Shown here piece by piece: positions 25,882 to 35,314 of a stretch of 64,000 nt of DNA (position 1 is the first letter of the stretch; every line of letters starts with the position of its first letter). The notes under the pieces are model-generated. The model ran no database searches. It worked only from the letters and a program-made list of their open reading frames with translations, and had not been told where the DNA came from. The stretch is from Pseudomonas cremoris (GTDB lineage: Bacteria > Pseudomonadota > Gammaproteobacteria > Pseudomonadales > Pseudomonadaceae). The stretch is from assembly GCF_014230465.1 (NCBI RefSeq), contig NZ_JAAXCY010000006.1, forward strand, positions 368,822 through 432,821, in the 5' to 3' direction. The position numbers and the translations under genes were made by a program.

Positions 25882-27030
25882 ATGAGCCTCAATATTTTCT
25901 GGTTCCTGCCTACCCACGGCGACGGCCATTACCTTGGCACCGCCGAAGGCGCTCGCGCCGTTGATCACGGTTATTTGCAGCAAGTGGCCCAGGCCGCTGA
26001 TCGCCTGGGCTTTGGCGGGGTGCTGATTCCCACCGGTCGCTCCTGCGAAGACTCGTGGTTGGTGGCTGCGTCGCTGATCCCGGTGACCCAGCGTTTGAAA
26101 TTCCTTGTCGCCCTGCGCCCCGGGATCATTTCCCCGACGGTAGCGGCGCGTCAGGCTGCGACCCTGGACCGTTTGTCCGGCGGTCGTGCGCTATTCAACC
26201 TGGTAACCGGTGGTGACCCAGAAGAATTGGCCGGCGATGGATTGTTCCTGAGCCACGAGGAGCGCTATCAAGCCTCGGTGGAATTCACCCGCATCTGGCG
26301 CCGTGTGCTGGAAGGCGAAACCGTGGACTACGACGGCGAGCACATCAGCGTCAAAGGCGCCAAGTTGCTCTATCCACCGATCCAGCAGCCGCGTCCGCCG
26401 CTGTACTTCGGCGGCTCCTCCGACGCGGCGCAGGACCTGGCAGCCGAGCAGGTGGAAATGGTACTGACTTGGGGCGAGCCTCCGGCCGCTGTGGCGGAAA
26501 AAATTGCACAAGTGCGGGCCAAGGCTGAAAAGCTCGGGCGCACCCTGCGCTTTGGTATTCGCCTGCATGTGATCGTGCGCGAAACCAACGAAGAGGCATG
26601 GAAAGCCGCCGACAAACTGATCTCCCATGTGGACGACGACACCATCGCCCGTGCCCAAGCCTCGCTGTCGCGCTTTGACTCAGTGGGCCAGCAACGCATG
26701 GCTGCCTTGCACGGCGGTAGCCGCGACAACCTTGAAGTCAGTCCAAACCTCTGGGCTGGCGTAGGCTTGGTGCGTGGCGGGGCCGGTACTGCGTTGGTAG
26801 GCGATGGCCCGACCGTTGCGGCACGGGTCAAGGAATACGCCGACCTGGGTATCGACACGTTTATCTTCTCCGGTTATCCCCACCTGGAAGAGTCGTATCG
26901 GGTCGCTGAGTTGCTGTTCCCCCACCTGGATATCGAGCGTCCCGAGCTACCCAAAGGCGCTGGGTATGTGAGCCCGTTCGGCGAAATGGTCGCCAACGAT
27001 ATCCTTCCCAAAGCTGCGTCGGCGAGCTGA
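25882..27030 (+). CDS. ssuD: FMNH2-dependent alkanesulfonate monooxygenase
   Basis: A 382-residue cytoplasmic luciferase-like TIM barrel that cleaves C1-C14 alkanesulfonates to aldehyde and sulfite. N-terminal [55 protein letters not shown] and [18 protein letters not shown] are family motifs; the C-terminal [14 protein letters not shown] is also typical. ATG 25882 is chosen since it follows CAGGAGACAACTCC and gives the standard N-terminus; the frame is open further upstream into ssuA. Nine bases separate it from ssuC. Confidence 0.95.
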   Translation: MSLNIFWFLPTHGDGHYLGTAEGARAVDHGYLQQVAQAADRLGFGGVLIPTGRSCEDSWLVAASLIPVTQRLKFLVALRPGIISPTVAARQAATLDRLSGGRALFNLVTGGDPEELAGDGLFLSHEERYQASVEFTRIWRRVLEGETVDYDGEHISVKGAKLLYPPIQQPRPPLYFGGSSDAAQDLAAEQVEMVLTWGEPPAAVAEKIAQVRAKAEKLGRTLRFGIRLHVIVRETNEEAWKAADKLISHVDDDTIARAQASLSRFDSVGQQRMAALHGGSRDNLEVSPNLWAGVGLVRGGAGTALVGDGPTVAARVKEYADLGIDTFIFSGYPHLEESYRVAELLFPHLDIERPELPKGAGYVSPFGEMVANDILPKAASAS

Positions 27031-27038
27031 GGCAGCCC

Positions 27039-27824
27039 ATGAACTATGAAAAATTGAGCCATCGCGTGGCGCCCTGGGTGCTGCCGATCTTATTGCTGGC
27101 GATATGGCAGTTGTCGGTGTCGGCGGGTTGGTTGTCGACGCGCATTCTGCCAGCGCCCAGCGCTGTGATTGCAGCCGGGGTTCATCTGGTGGCCAGCGGC
27201 GAGATCTGGACTCACCTGGCCATCAGCGGTTGGCGTGCGGGCCTGGGCTTTGTGATCGGTGGCAGCATCGGTCTGGCCCTGGGCTTTATTACGGGCCTGT
27301 CGACATGGGGTGAACGCCTGCTGGACAGCTCGGTGCAGATGATTCGCAACGTGCCGCATTTGGCGCTGATCCCGCTGGTGATCCTGTGGTTTGGCATTGA
27401 CGAGACGGCGAAGATTTTCCTGGTCGCACTCGGCACGCTGTTCCCGATCTACCTGAATACCTACCACGGCATCCGCAACGTCGACCCGGCGTTGGTGGAA
27501 ATGTCGCGCAGCTATGGCTTGTCCGGGTTCAGCCTGTTTCGTCAGGTGATCCTGCCGGGCGCGCTGCCGTCGATCCTGGTGGGCGTGCGGTTTGCCCTGG
27601 GCTTTATGTGGTTGACGCTGATCGTGGCGGAAACCATCTCGGCCAGCTCCGGCATCGGTTACCTGGCGATGAACGCCCGTGAATTCCTGCAAACCGACGT
27701 GGTGGTACTGGCCATCGTCATGTACGCCATCCTCGGCAAGTTGGCCGACCTGGCCGCCCGTGGCCTGGAGCGTGTGTGGCTGCGCTGGCACCCGGCTTAT
27801 CAAGTAAAAGGAGGTGCGGCATGA
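27039..27824 (+). CDS. ssuC: Sulfonate ABC transporter, permease
   Basis: A 261-residue inner-membrane permease with about six membrane segments, starting [18 protein letters not shown]. The cytoplasmic EAA-type loop is seen as [20 protein letters not shown] followed by [40 protein letters not shown] is shared with SsuC/TauC. It sits between ssuD and ssuB and overlaps ssuB by four bases (ATGA at 27821-27824). Confidence 0.93.
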   Translation: MNYEKLSHRVAPWVLPILLLAIWQLSVSAGWLSTRILPAPSAVIAAGVHLVASGEIWTHLAISGWRAGLGFVIGGSIGLALGFITGLSTWGERLLDSSVQMIRNVPHLALIPLVILWFGIDETAKIFLVALGTLFPIYLNTYHGIRNVDPALVEMSRSYGLSGFSLFRQVILPGALPSILVGVRFALGFMWLTLIVAETISASSGIGYLAMNAREFLQTDVVVLAIVMYAILGKLADLAARGLERVWLRWHPAYQVKGGAA

Positions 27825-28627
27825 CTGCTCAACAACCTCCACGCCTGCTCAAAGGGATTCCGCTGGCGGTACGCAAATTGCGCAAAGCCTTTGGTGCGCG
27901 TGAAGTGCTCAAGGACATCGACCTGCATATTCCGGCAGGCCAGTTCGTGGCCGTGGTCGGTCGCAGCGGTTGCGGTAAGAGTACCTTGCTACGCCTGCTG
28001 GCCGGCCTCGATAAAGCCAGTGGCGGCGAGCTGCTGGCCGGCTCCGCACCGCTGAGCGAAGCGATTGAAGACACGCGGTTGATGTTCCAGGAAGCGCGCC
28101 TGCTGCCGTGGAAAAAGATCATCGACAACGTAGGCCTGGGCCTTAAAGGCAACTGGCGCCCCAAAGCCTTGGAAGCGCTGGAAGCGGTCGGCCTGGCCGA
28201 GCGTGCCAATGAGTGGCCGGCGGCGTTGTCCGGTGGCCAGAAGCAACGTGTGGCCCTGGCTCGCGCGCTGATTCACCAGCCGCGCCTGCTGCTGCTCGAT
28301 GAACCGTTGGGTGCATTGGATGCCCTGACCCGCATCGAGATGCAGCAACTGATCGAAAACCTCTGGCAGAAGCACGGTTTCACCGTGTTGCTGGTGACTC
28401 ACGACGTCAGCGAAGCCGTCGCCATTGCCGACCGGGTGATCCTGATCGAAGACGGCGAAATCGGTCTTGACCTGATTGTCGACCTGCCACGCCCACGGGC
28501 GCGTGGCTCGTATCGCCTGGCTGCGCTGGAAGCCGAAGTGCTTAATCGTGTGTTGTCGTTGCCCGGCACACCACCTGAACCCGAACCTGTTTCACCGCTG
28601 CCTACGCAATTGCGTTGGGCTCAATAA
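27821..28627 (+). CDS. ssuB: Sulfonate ABC transporter, ATP-binding protein
   Basis: A 268-residue ATPase. Walker [10 protein letters not shown] is at residues 47-55, the ABC signature [15 protein letters not shown] lies around 140, Walker [13 protein letters not shown] follows, and the H-loop is in [11 protein letters not shown]. It energises SsuC for sulfonate uptake. Start at ATG 27821, preceded by AAAGGAGGTGC inside ssuC, a very strong ribosome-binding site; coupling by the four-base overlap is likely. Confidence 0.94.
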   Translation: MTAQQPPRLLKGIPLAVRKLRKAFGAREVLKDIDLHIPAGQFVAVVGRSGCGKSTLLRLLAGLDKASGGELLAGSAPLSEAIEDTRLMFQEARLLPWKKIIDNVGLGLKGNWRPKALEALEAVGLAERANEWPAALSGGQKQRVALARALIHQPRLLLLDEPLGALDALTRIEMQQLIENLWQKHGFTVLLVTHDVSEAVAIADRVILIEDGEIGLDLIVDLPRPRARGSYRLAALEAEVLNRVLSLPGTPPEPEPVSPLPTQLRWAQ

Positions 28628-28655
28628 CTCACTTGTCCTACGAAGAGAGAACGAC

Positions 28656-28871
28656 ATGACTATTAAAGCGATCAACGTACGTAACCAGTTCAAAGGCACC
28701 ATCAAGGAAATCGTCGAAGGCGACGTGCTGTCGGAAATCGACGTGCAGACCGCCTCGGGCATCGTGACTTCCGTGATCACCACCCGCTCGGTCAAAGAGC
28801 TGGAATTGGTGATTGGCAGTGAGGTGATTGCCTTCGTTAAATCCACTGAGGTGTCGATCGCCAAGTTGTGA
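28656..28871 (+). CDS. ssuF: Molybdopterin-binding (TOBE domain) protein
   Basis: A 71-residue single TOBE/Mop domain: MTIKAINVRNQFKGTIKEIV, then GDVLSEIDVQTASGIVTSVI, TTRSVKELELVIGSEVIAFV, KSTEVSIAKL. Such small proteins bind molybdate or related oxyanions and are oligomers. The homologous gene in Pseudomonas ssu operons is called ssuF and is needed for growth on some sulfonates and sulfate esters, with an unclear mechanism. It is last in the operon, 28 bp after ssuB, and followed by REP elements. Confidence 0.92.
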   Translation: MTIKAINVRNQFKGTIKEIVEGDVLSEIDVQTASGIVTSVITTRSVKELELVIGSEVIAFVKSTEVSIAKL

Positions 28872-28899
28872 TTGAGATTGGCGGTGCTCTTTAGGCCGT

Positions 28900-28998
28900 C
28901 TTCGCGAGCAAGTCGAATCGTCGCACCGCCGCTCCCACAGTTGACTGCATTCCAAAGTTGGAACTCGGTCAAGTGTGGGAGCGGGTTTGCTCGCGAAG
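28900..28998. repeat. Tail-to-tail REP pair with an inserted variant unit
   Basis: The left unit (28900-28939, inverted) carries a 16-base insertion, so that CTTCGCGAGCAAG is joined to TCGAATCGTCGCACCG before CCGCTCCCACA. The right unit (28974-28998) is direct, TGTGGGAGCGGGTTTGCTCG. The spacer contains TTGACTGCATTCC and GGAACTCGGTCAA, which pair. The same insertion is found at 41601-41616. Confidence 0.85.
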
Positions 28999-29022
28999 AG
29001 GCCAGCCCAGCCACCAAAAGAC

Positions 29023-29652
29023 TCAACGCTTGGGCAGATAAGCCGGTAAATACAGCCCCACATACGCATCAAACACCCGCATCCCTTCCTCCGCCATACG
29101 CGGCGTGATCAGCCCATGCTGATGCACCGAGCGCGCATACACGCGGTCACTGAGCTCCAGCGCCAACGCAAACACATCCACATCGCTTGGCAGTGTCGGC
29201 ACTTCAAAGTGGCGGTTGAATACCGCAAGCATCAAATCACCCAACTCCAAGTCATGCTGACGGTCAGCCTGAGTCACCTCGGTCAGCCCATGTTGCGCCA
29301 GGATCAACTGGCGGGCGGCGGCGTCCTGGTCATAGATGGTGAGCATGCGGTGCTCGACGATGTAGGACAGGTCCCGCCAGTGCTTGAGTGATTCGTGGTC
29401 GATAGGTGCCTGGATGGCCGCTCGGAAAGCGGCATGCACATCGGCGGTCAACGCCTCTAGAAGCGCCGGCACGCTGGCGAAAAAGTGGTACACCGACGAC
29501 GGTGGAATCTGCGCCCGCTCGGCCACGCTGTAGATCGACAAACCGGCCACGCCTTCGGCGGCCAGCAAGGTGCGGGCGGCGTCGAGAATCGCGTCGATCC
29601 GGGCCTGGCTGCGGGCGCGGGGTTTGCGAGGGGCGGCGGGACGGGTGGTCAT
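29023..29652 (-). CDS. TetR-family transcriptional regulator
   Basis: A 209-residue DNA-binding protein. The helix-turn-helix lies at residues 16-60 (ARIDAILDAARTLLAAEGVA, LSIYSVAERAQIPPSSVYHF, FASVPALLEAL). The C-terminal ligand domain is not assignable to a named group. An arginine/proline-rich N-terminal tail (TTRPAAPRKPRARS) precedes the HTH. It stands alone between REP pairs, downstream of spuI and convergent with the ssu operon; its target is unknown. TetR factors often regulate a divergent neighbour, but here only a REP pair and the spuI terminator lie upstream. Confidence 0.88.
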   Translation of the reverse strand: MTTRPAAPRKPRARSQARIDAILDAARTLLAAEGVAGLSIYSVAERAQIPPSSVYHFFASVPALLEALTADVHAAFRAAIQAPIDHESLKHWRDLSYIVEHRMLTIYDQDAAARQLILAQHGLTEVTQADRQHDLELGDLMLAVFNRHFEVPTLPSDVDVFALALELSDRVYARSVHQHGLITPRMAEEGMRVFDAYVGLYLPAYLPKR

Positions 29653-29710
29653 GGAAGTCTCCTACAAGGCAGCGGGCATTGTATGAGCAGGAATCTGTGT
29701 TGTCTGCCAG

Positions 29711-29796
29711 GCCGCCTTCGCGAGCAAGCCCGCTCCCACATTTGACCGCATTCCCATATTGGAAATCGGTCAAATGTGGGAGCGGGGTTTGCGAAG
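29711..29796. repeat. Tail-to-tail REP pair
   Basis: Inverted unit ending GCTCCCACA (29711-29740), then spacer TTTGACCGCATTCC / GGAAATCGGTCAAA, then a direct unit TGTGGGAGCGGGGTTTGCGA from 29775, slightly degraded (GGTTTGCGAA). It lies in the 227-bp gap between the TetR gene and spuI. Confidence 0.85.
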
Positions 29797-29825
29797 ATGC
29801 CACCTCGGTCTCTTGGTAAAAACCC

Positions 29826-29866
29826 AAAAAAAACGCCACAGACCAAAAGCCTGTGGCGTTTTTTAT
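29826..29866 (-). terminator. Intrinsic terminator of spuI
   Basis: AACGCCACAG, loop ACCAAAAGC, CTGTGGCGTT with A and T runs on both sides. It lies 13 bases past the spuI stop and can work in both directions. Confidence 0.93.
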
Positions 29867-29878
29867 TGCAGCCGCCGT

Positions 29879-31255
29879 TTAGACGGTATGCAAGTACCAG
29901 TTGTACTCAAGGTCGGAGATGGAGTGTTCGAACTCCTCCAGCTCACTTTCCTTACAGGCGACGAAGATATCGATGTATTTAGGATCGATGTACTTGGCCA
30001 TCACCTCGCTGTCGTCCAACTCGCGCAAGGCATCACGCAGGTTGTTCGGCAGGCTCTGTTCGTTCTGTTCGTAGCTGTTGCCTTCCACCGGTGCGCCAGG
30101 CTCGATCTTGTTGGTCAGGCCGTGGTGCACGCCTGCCAGGACCGAAGCCATCAGCAGGTAAGGGTTGGCGTCGGCACCGGCCACACGGTGTTCGATACGT
30201 ACGGCGTCGGACGAGCCGGTCGGTACGCGAATCGCCACGGTGCGGTTGTCCAGGCCCCAGCACGGCGAGTTCGGCACGTAGAACTGTGCGCCGAAACGAC
30301 GGTAGGAGTTGACGTTAGGGCACAGGAACGCCATTTGGGCGGGCAGGGTCTCCAGCACACCGCCGATTGCGTGACGCAATGCGGCGTTCTGCTCGGGATC
30401 CTCGCTGGCAAAGATGTTCTTGCCGTCCTTGTCCAGAATGGAGATGTGCACGTGCAAACCGTTGCCTGCCTGGCCTGGGTAAGGCTTGGCCATGAAGGTG
30501 GTGTCCATCTCATGGTCGTAGGCGATGTTCTTGATCAGCCGCTTGAGCAATACCGCGTAGTCGCACGCCTTGATCGGGTCGGCGACGTGGTGCAAGTTCA
30601 CTTCGAACTGCGCCGGGGCACTTTCCTTGACGATGGCGTCGGCGGGAATGCCTTGCTCCTTCGCACCTTCCAGAATGTCCTGGAGGCAGTCGACGTATTC
30701 GTCGAGGTCGTCGATCAGGTAGACCTGTGTCGAGTGCGGGCGTTTGCCGGAGATCGGCGAGCGGGGCGGTTGTGGGCGGCCGTTCACGTTCTCCTGGTCG
30801 ATCAGGTAGAACTCAAGCTCGAAGGCAGCGCAGATGGTCAGACCGAGGTCGTCAAATTTGCTTACAACTTGGCGGAGCACTTCGCGCGGATCGGCGAAGA
30901 AAGGTTCACCTTCAAGTTCGTGCATGGTCATCAGCAGTTGCGCGGTAGGGCGCTTTTGCCAAGGTTCATTGCACAGGGTGTCAGGGATCGGATAACAGAT
31001 TCGGTCAGCATCACCGATGTCCAGACCCAGGCCGGTGCTTTCCACCGTCGAGCCGTTGATATCCAGGGCAAATAAAGAGGCAGGCAGGTTAATGCCCTTC
31101 TCGTAAACCTTGTGGAGGCTGGTGCGTTCGATGCGCTTGCCGCGCACCACACCATTCATATCCGCAATTAGAAGGTCTACGTACAGAACCTCAGGATGAT
31201 CCTTAAGGAACGCGTTCGCTTCGTTAAGCTGAACGGCACGCGGGGGTACCGACAT
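29879..31255 (-). CDS. spuI: Glutamine-synthetase-like gamma-glutamylpolyamine synthetase
   Basis: A 458-residue cytoplasmic ATP-dependent ligase of the glutamine synthetase superfamily that attaches glutamate to putrescine or other polyamines. Visible features: DLLIADMNGVVRGKRIER near residue 30, the glutamate/ATP loop AAFELEFYLID, AKPYPGQAGNGLHVHIS (the conserved HxH), NSYRRFGAQF, and EHRVAGADANPYLLMASVLA. Position divergent from spuA matches spuI of P. aeruginosa; it is paralogous to SpuB in this window. The leader contains a palindrome and a terminator-like hairpin, so control before the coding region is plausible. Confidence 0.92.
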   Translation of the reverse strand: MSVPPRAVQLNEANAFLKDHPEVLYVDLLIADMNGVVRGKRIERTSLHKVYEKGINLPASLFALDINGSTVESTGLGLDIGDADRICYPIPDTLCNEPWQKRPTAQLLMTMHELEGEPFFADPREVLRQVVSKFDDLGLTICAAFELEFYLIDQENVNGRPQPPRSPISGKRPHSTQVYLIDDLDEYVDCLQDILEGAKEQGIPADAIVKESAPAQFEVNLHHVADPIKACDYAVLLKRLIKNIAYDHEMDTTFMAKPYPGQAGNGLHVHISILDKDGKNIFASEDPEQNAALRHAIGGVLETLPAQMAFLCPNVNSYRRFGAQFYVPNSPCWGLDNRTVAIRVPTGSSDAVRIEHRVAGADANPYLLMASVLAGVHHGLTNKIEPGAPVEGNSYEQNEQSLPNNLRDALRELDDSEVMAKYIDPKYIDIFVACKESELEEFEHSISDLEYNWYLHTV

Positions 31256-31533
31256 GATGCAACACCTTTGTTGTTAAAAATATCAATCATTGATCTTTTC
31301 TGGTTTCAGTCAACCCGAACGGCATGCCGAAGTCAAGCGAGGCCTTTTTTGCCCTAAAAAAGCGCCTCGGAGGCTTTTTTGGGGCTTTTTGGGGCAGTTT
31401 TTTGGGTTTGAGGGGCTTGGGACTCGCAGGCTTGAGCGGGCCGTGTTGTATTTTTTACGGGGGTGTTGTGTAAAAAAATGAACAAGGCTAAGCTCGATTC
31501 AAACCCATAACAGCAATAATACCGGGGTGCTTC
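31256..31533. promoter_or_regulatory. spuI-spuA divergent control region
   Basis: No gene. Features: ATCAAT-C-ATTGAT palindrome (31282-31294), a hairpin AAAAAAGC-(CTCCGAGGC core)-GCTTTTTT at 31356-31380 that resembles an intrinsic terminator on either strand, and G tracts at 31381-31384, 31391-31394, 31404-31406, 31412-31415 and 31419-31421 on the plus strand, a G-quadruplex-capable pattern. Known spu control involves polyamine- and CbrAB-linked regulators; no specific site was proven. Confidence 0.55.
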
Positions 31534-32313
31534 ATGTCTCGCCTGCCGTTAATCGGCGTCACCGCCTGCTCCAAACAGGTTGGTCTGCATGCTTATCACA
31601 TCAGTGGCGACAAATACGTCCGTGCAGTGGCCACCGCTGCCAAGGGCTTGCCATTGATCATTCCGTCCCTTGGGGATTTGTTCGAACCGGCCAATATTCT
31701 TGACGGTCTGGATGGCATCCTGTTTACCGGCTCTCCCTCCAATATCGAACCCTTTCACTACGACGGTCCGGCCAGCGCGCCCGGGACTGCTCATGATTCT
31801 GCACGGGACCAAACCACCCTGCCGCTGTTGCGCGCCGCGATTGCCGCAGGCGTACCGGTGCTGGGCATCTGTAGGGGTTTCCAGGAGATGAACGTGGCCT
31901 TTGGCGGCAGCCTGCACCAGAAGGTTCATGAAGTGCCGGGCATGATGGATCACCGTGAAGACGACACCCAGCCGCTGGACGTTCAGTACGGCCCGGCGCA
32001 TGCCGTGGCGATCTCCCCGAATGGGGTATTGGCAAGCCTGGGGTTGCCGCCGACGATTCAAGTCAACTCGATTCACAGCCAGGGCGTTGACCGCCTTGCG
32101 CCCGGCTTGCAAGTCGAAGCCACGGCGCCCGATGGCTTGATCGAAGCTTTTTCTGTGAAGGCGGGCAAGGCTTTTGCTTTAGGAGTGCAATGGCACCCCG
32201 AATGGCAGGTAAGCTCTAACCCGCACTATCTCGCGATCTTCCAGGCATTTGGCACCGCCTGTCGAAAGCGGGCGATGCAACGCGACGCGGATGCTGCGTC
32301 AACCAACGCCTGA
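31534..32313 (+). CDS. spuA: Gamma-glutamyl-GABA hydrolase (class I glutamine amidotransferase-like)
   Basis: A 259-residue cytoplasmic enzyme of the PuuD type that splits gamma-glutamyl-GABA to glutamate and GABA. The nucleophile is the cysteine in VLGICRGFQEMNVAFGGSLH near residue 113, and the catalytic histidine and glutamate are in GVQWHPEWQ near the C-terminus. SNIEPFHYDGPASAPGTAHD is the family substrate loop. First gene of spuA-B-C-D-E-F-G-H. The 39 bp to the spuB start hold no terminator. Confidence 0.93.
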   Translation: MSRLPLIGVTACSKQVGLHAYHISGDKYVRAVATAAKGLPLIIPSLGDLFEPANILDGLDGILFTGSPSNIEPFHYDGPASAPGTAHDSARDQTTLPLLRAAIAAGVPVLGICRGFQEMNVAFGGSLHQKVHEVPGMMDHREDDTQPLDVQYGPAHAVAISPNGVLASLGLPPTIQVNSIHSQGVDRLAPGLQVEATAPDGLIEAFSVKAGKAFALGVQWHPEWQVSSNPHYLAIFQAFGTACRKRAMQRDADAASTNA

Positions 32314-32352
32314 CCTTTAATGGATGTCAGGAAACCCAGCCCAGAGGCATTT

Positions 32353-33711
32353 ATGAGTAACAACCTCGACCAGCTCACCGATTGGTTGAAAGACCACAAG
32401 ATCACAGAAGTCGAATGCATGATTGGCGACCTCACGGGCATCACCCGTGGCAAGATCTCGCCGACCAACAAGTTCATCGCCGAAAAAGGCATGCGCCTGC
32501 CCGAGAGCGTTCTGTTGCAGACCGTGACCGGCGACTATGTCGAAGACGACATCTATTACGAATTGCTCGACCCGGCCGACATCGACATGATCTGCCGCCC
32601 CGACCAGAACGCGGTTTACCTGGTGCCCTGGGCCATCGAGCCCACCGCCCAGGTGATCCACGACACCTACGACAAGCAAGGCAACCCGATCGAGCTGTCG
32701 CCACGCAACGTGCTCAAGAAAGTCCTCCAGCTCTACGCCGATAAAGGCTGGCAGCCCATCGTGGCGCCGGAGATGGAGTTCTACCTGACCAAGCGCTGCG
32801 AAGACCCGGACTTCCCGCTGCAACCGCCGATCGGCCGTTCCGGTCGCCCGGAGACCGGTCGCCAGTCCTTCTCTATAGAAGCCGCCAACGAATTCGACCC
32901 GTTGTTCGAAGACGTCTACGACTGGTGCGAACTGCAGGAACTGGACCTCGACACCCTGATCCACGAGGACGGCACCGCACAGATGGAAATCAACTTCCGT
33001 CACGGCGATGCGCTGTCCCTGGCCGACCAGATTTTGGTGTTCAAGCGCACCATGCGTGAAGCCGCGCTCAAGCACAACGTGGCCGCCACCTTCATGGCCA
33101 AGCCCATGACCGGCGAGCCCGGCAGCGCGATGCACCTGCACCAGAGCATCATCGACATTGCCACCGGCAAGAACGTCTTCTCGAATGAAGACGGTACCAT
33201 GAGCCAGCTGTTCCTCAACCACATTGGCGGCTTGCAGAAGTTCATCCCTGAATTGCTGCCGTTGTTTGCCCCCAACGTGAACTCGTTCCGCCGCTTCCTG
33301 CCCGATACCTCGGCGCCGGTGAACGTGGAATGGGGCGAAGAAAACCGCACCGTCGGCCTGCGCGTACCGGATGCTGGCCCGCAGAACCGTCGTGTGGAAA
33401 ACCGTCTGCCGGGTGCCGACGCCAACCCGTACCTGGCGATCGCCGCCAGTTTGCTGTGTGGCTACATCGGCATGGTCGAAGGCCATAACCCGAGTGCGCC
33501 GGTGGTGGGTCGTGGTTACGAGCGGCGCAACCTGCGTCTGCCGTTGACCATCGAAGACGCCCTGGAGCGCATGGAAAACAGCAAGACCATCGAGAAATAC
33601 CTGGGTCAGAAATTCATCACAGGCTACGTCGCGGTCAAGCGGGCCGAGCATGAAAACTTCAAGCGCGTGATCAGTTCGTGGGAGCGGGAATTCCTGCTCT
33701 TCGCCGTCTGA
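32353..33711 (+). CDS. spuB: Gamma-glutamylpolyamine synthetase, glutamine-synthetase-like
   Basis: A 452-residue paralogue of SpuI that gamma-glutamylates putrescine or other polyamines. Core motifs are EVECMIGDLTGITRGKISP, APEMEFYLTKR, HEDGTAQMEINFRHGDAL, AKPMTGEPGSAMHLHQSI, NSFRRFLPDTSAPVNVEWG and ENRLPGADANPYLAIAASLL. Start at ATG 32353 because the family begins MSNNLDQLTDWLK; an upstream in-frame ATG at 32320 adds eleven unrelated residues. A GC-rich stem-loop follows the stop. Confidence 0.93.
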   Translation: MSNNLDQLTDWLKDHKITEVECMIGDLTGITRGKISPTNKFIAEKGMRLPESVLLQTVTGDYVEDDIYYELLDPADIDMICRPDQNAVYLVPWAIEPTAQVIHDTYDKQGNPIELSPRNVLKKVLQLYADKGWQPIVAPEMEFYLTKRCEDPDFPLQPPIGRSGRPETGRQSFSIEAANEFDPLFEDVYDWCELQELDLDTLIHEDGTAQMEINFRHGDALSLADQILVFKRTMREAALKHNVAATFMAKPMTGEPGSAMHLHQSIIDIATGKNVFSNEDGTMSQLFLNHIGGLQKFIPELLPLFAPNVNSFRRFLPDTSAPVNVEWGEENRTVGLRVPDAGPQNRRVENRLPGADANPYLAIAASLLCGYIGMVEGHNPSAPVVGRGYERRNLRLPLTIEDALERMENSKTIEKYLGQKFITGYVAVKRAEHENFKRVISSWEREFLLFAV

Positions 33712-33717
33712 TGCGCC

Positions 33718-33743
33718 GGGCGCGCCCTTTAAACGGCGCGCCC
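33718..33743 (+). other. Stem-loop between spuB and spuC
   Basis: GGGCGCGCC (33718-33726), loop CTTTAAAC, GGCGCGCCC (33735-33743): nine perfect GC-rich pairs with no T run. More likely to stabilise or mark an mRNA end than to terminate. Confidence 0.7.
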
Positions 33744-33769
33744 TTCACTGAAAAGTCTAGGAGATTGGT

Positions 33770-35134
33770 ATGTCCAGCAACAACCCGCAAACCCGTGAAT
33801 GGCAAGCCTTGAGCAGTGATCACCACCTGGCGCCGTTCAGCGACTTCAAGCAATTGAAAGAGAAAGGCCCGCGCATCATCACTAAAGCCCACGGCGTTTA
33901 CCTGTGGGATAGCGAAGGCAACAAGATCCTCGACGGCATGGCCGGCCTGTGGTGCGTGGCGATCGGTTACGGTCGCGATGAACTGGCTGACGCCGCCGCC
34001 AAGCAGATGAAAGAACTGCCGTACTACAACCTGTTCTTCCAGACCGCTCACCCGCCGGTGCTGGAGCTGGCCAAGGCCATTTCCGACATCGCACCTGCCG
34101 GCATGAACCACGTGTTCTTCACCGGTTCCGGCTCCGAAGGCAATGACACCATGTTGCGCATGGTCCGCCACTACTGGGCGATCAAAGGCCAGCCGAACAA
34201 AAAAACCATCATCAGCCGCAAGAATGGCTACCACGGCTCCACCGTGGCCGGCGCCAGCTTGGGCGGCATGACGTATATGCACGAACAAGGCGACTTGCCG
34301 ATCCCGGGCATCACCCACATCGCCCAGCCGTACTGGTTTGGCGAAGGCGGCGACATGAGCCCGGAAGAATTCGGCGTGTGGGCCGCCAACCAGCTGGAAG
34401 AGAAGATCCTGGAACTGGGCGTGGACACCGTCGGTGCCTTTATTGCCGAGCCGATCCAGGGTGCCGGTGGCGTGATCGTGCCGCCTGCCACTTACTGGCC
34501 GCGCATCAAGGAAATTCTCGCCAAGTACGACATCCTGTTTATCGCTGACGAAGTGATCTGTGGTTTCGGCCGTACCGGTGAGTGGTTCGGTAGCGATTTC
34601 TACGACCTCAAGCCGCACATGATGACCATCGCCAAGGGCCTGACCTCGGGTTACATCCCCATGGGCGGTTTGATCGTGCGCGATGAAGTGGTGGATGTGC
34701 TTAACGAAGGCGGTGATTTCAACCACGGTTTCACCTACTCCGGTCACCCGGTGGCCGCAGCGGTGGCCCTGGAAAACATCCGCATCATGCGCGATGAAAA
34801 AATCGTTAACCGCGTGCATGACGAAACGGCACCGTATTTGCAGAAACGTCTGAGGGAACTGGCTGATCACCCGTTGGTGGGTGAAGTGCGCGGTGTGGGC
34901 ATGCTCGGTGCGATTGAGCTGGTGCAGGACAAGGCCACGCGCAAACGCTACGAAGGCCGTGGTGTTGGCATGATCTGCCGGACGTTCTGCTTCGAGAATG
35001 GCCTGATCATGCGCGCCGTGGGCGACACCATGATCATTTCGCCGCCGCTGGTGATCAGCAAGGCTGAGATCGACGAGCTGGTGACCAAGGCTCGCCAGTG
35101 CCTGGACCTGACTTTGGCGGCATTGCAGGGCTAA
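33770..35134 (+). CDS. spuC: Polyamine (putrescine)-pyruvate aminotransferase
   Basis: A 454-residue class III PLP aminotransferase, cytoplasmic, that transfers an amino group from putrescine or gamma-glutamylputrescine-type substrates to pyruvate. PLP lysine is K289 in MTIAKGLTSGYIPMGG; FFTGSGSEGNDTMLRMVRHY, ISRKNGYHGSTVAGASLGGM and FIADEVICGFGRTGEWFG are the class motifs. Length agrees with SpuC (456). Position after spuB decides the name within a family with many paralogues. Confidence 0.93.
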   Translation: MSSNNPQTREWQALSSDHHLAPFSDFKQLKEKGPRIITKAHGVYLWDSEGNKILDGMAGLWCVAIGYGRDELADAAAKQMKELPYYNLFFQTAHPPVLELAKAISDIAPAGMNHVFFTGSGSEGNDTMLRMVRHYWAIKGQPNKKTIISRKNGYHGSTVAGASLGGMTYMHEQGDLPIPGITHIAQPYWFGEGGDMSPEEFGVWAANQLEEKILELGVDTVGAFIAEPIQGAGGVIVPPATYWPRIKEILAKYDILFIADEVICGFGRTGEWFGSDFYDLKPHMMTIAKGLTSGYIPMGGLIVRDEVVDVLNEGGDFNHGFTYSGHPVAAAVALENIRIMRDEKIVNRVHDETAPYLQKRLRELADHPLVGEVRGVGMLGAIELVQDKATRKRYEGRGVGMICRTFCFENGLIMRAVGDTMIISPPLVISKAEIDELVTKARQCLDLTLAALQG

Positions 35135-35141
35135 GTGCTAG

Positions 35142-35180
35142 GCTCAGGACGCAGCAGCTTTCGGGCGCTGCGTCCTGAGC
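35142..35180 (+). other. Long stem-loop between spuC and spuD
   Basis: GCTCAGGACGCAGC (35142-35155) and GCTGCGTCCTGAGC (35167-35180) are a perfect fourteen-base inverted repeat around an eleven-base loop. No T run follows. It begins eight bases after the spuC stop, where a 3' stabilising or partial-termination role is plausible. Confidence 0.8.
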
Positions 35181-35314
35181 AGTGATAAATGAGGCTTTGG
35201 TTGAAAGCCGGCCTCAGAACTTGCCAGACTGTCGCCCTGTTTTGTTGCCCTTTAGACGGGCCGCAGAACCTAGTAAGAATGTGGCCCAAAAAAGAAAAAT
35301 TGGAGCATCACCAA

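Noticed and set aside
29759..31075. 438-codon open frame on the plus strand opposite spuI
   Set aside because: It lies fully antisense to a gene with clear glutamine synthetase motifs and shows no recognisable domain. Long antisense frames are expected in high-GC coding DNA.
31356..31380. Terminator for a plus-strand gene upstream of spuA
   Set aside because: No plus-strand gene ends before it; the nearest gene is spuI on the minus strand. It is treated as part of the divergent control region.
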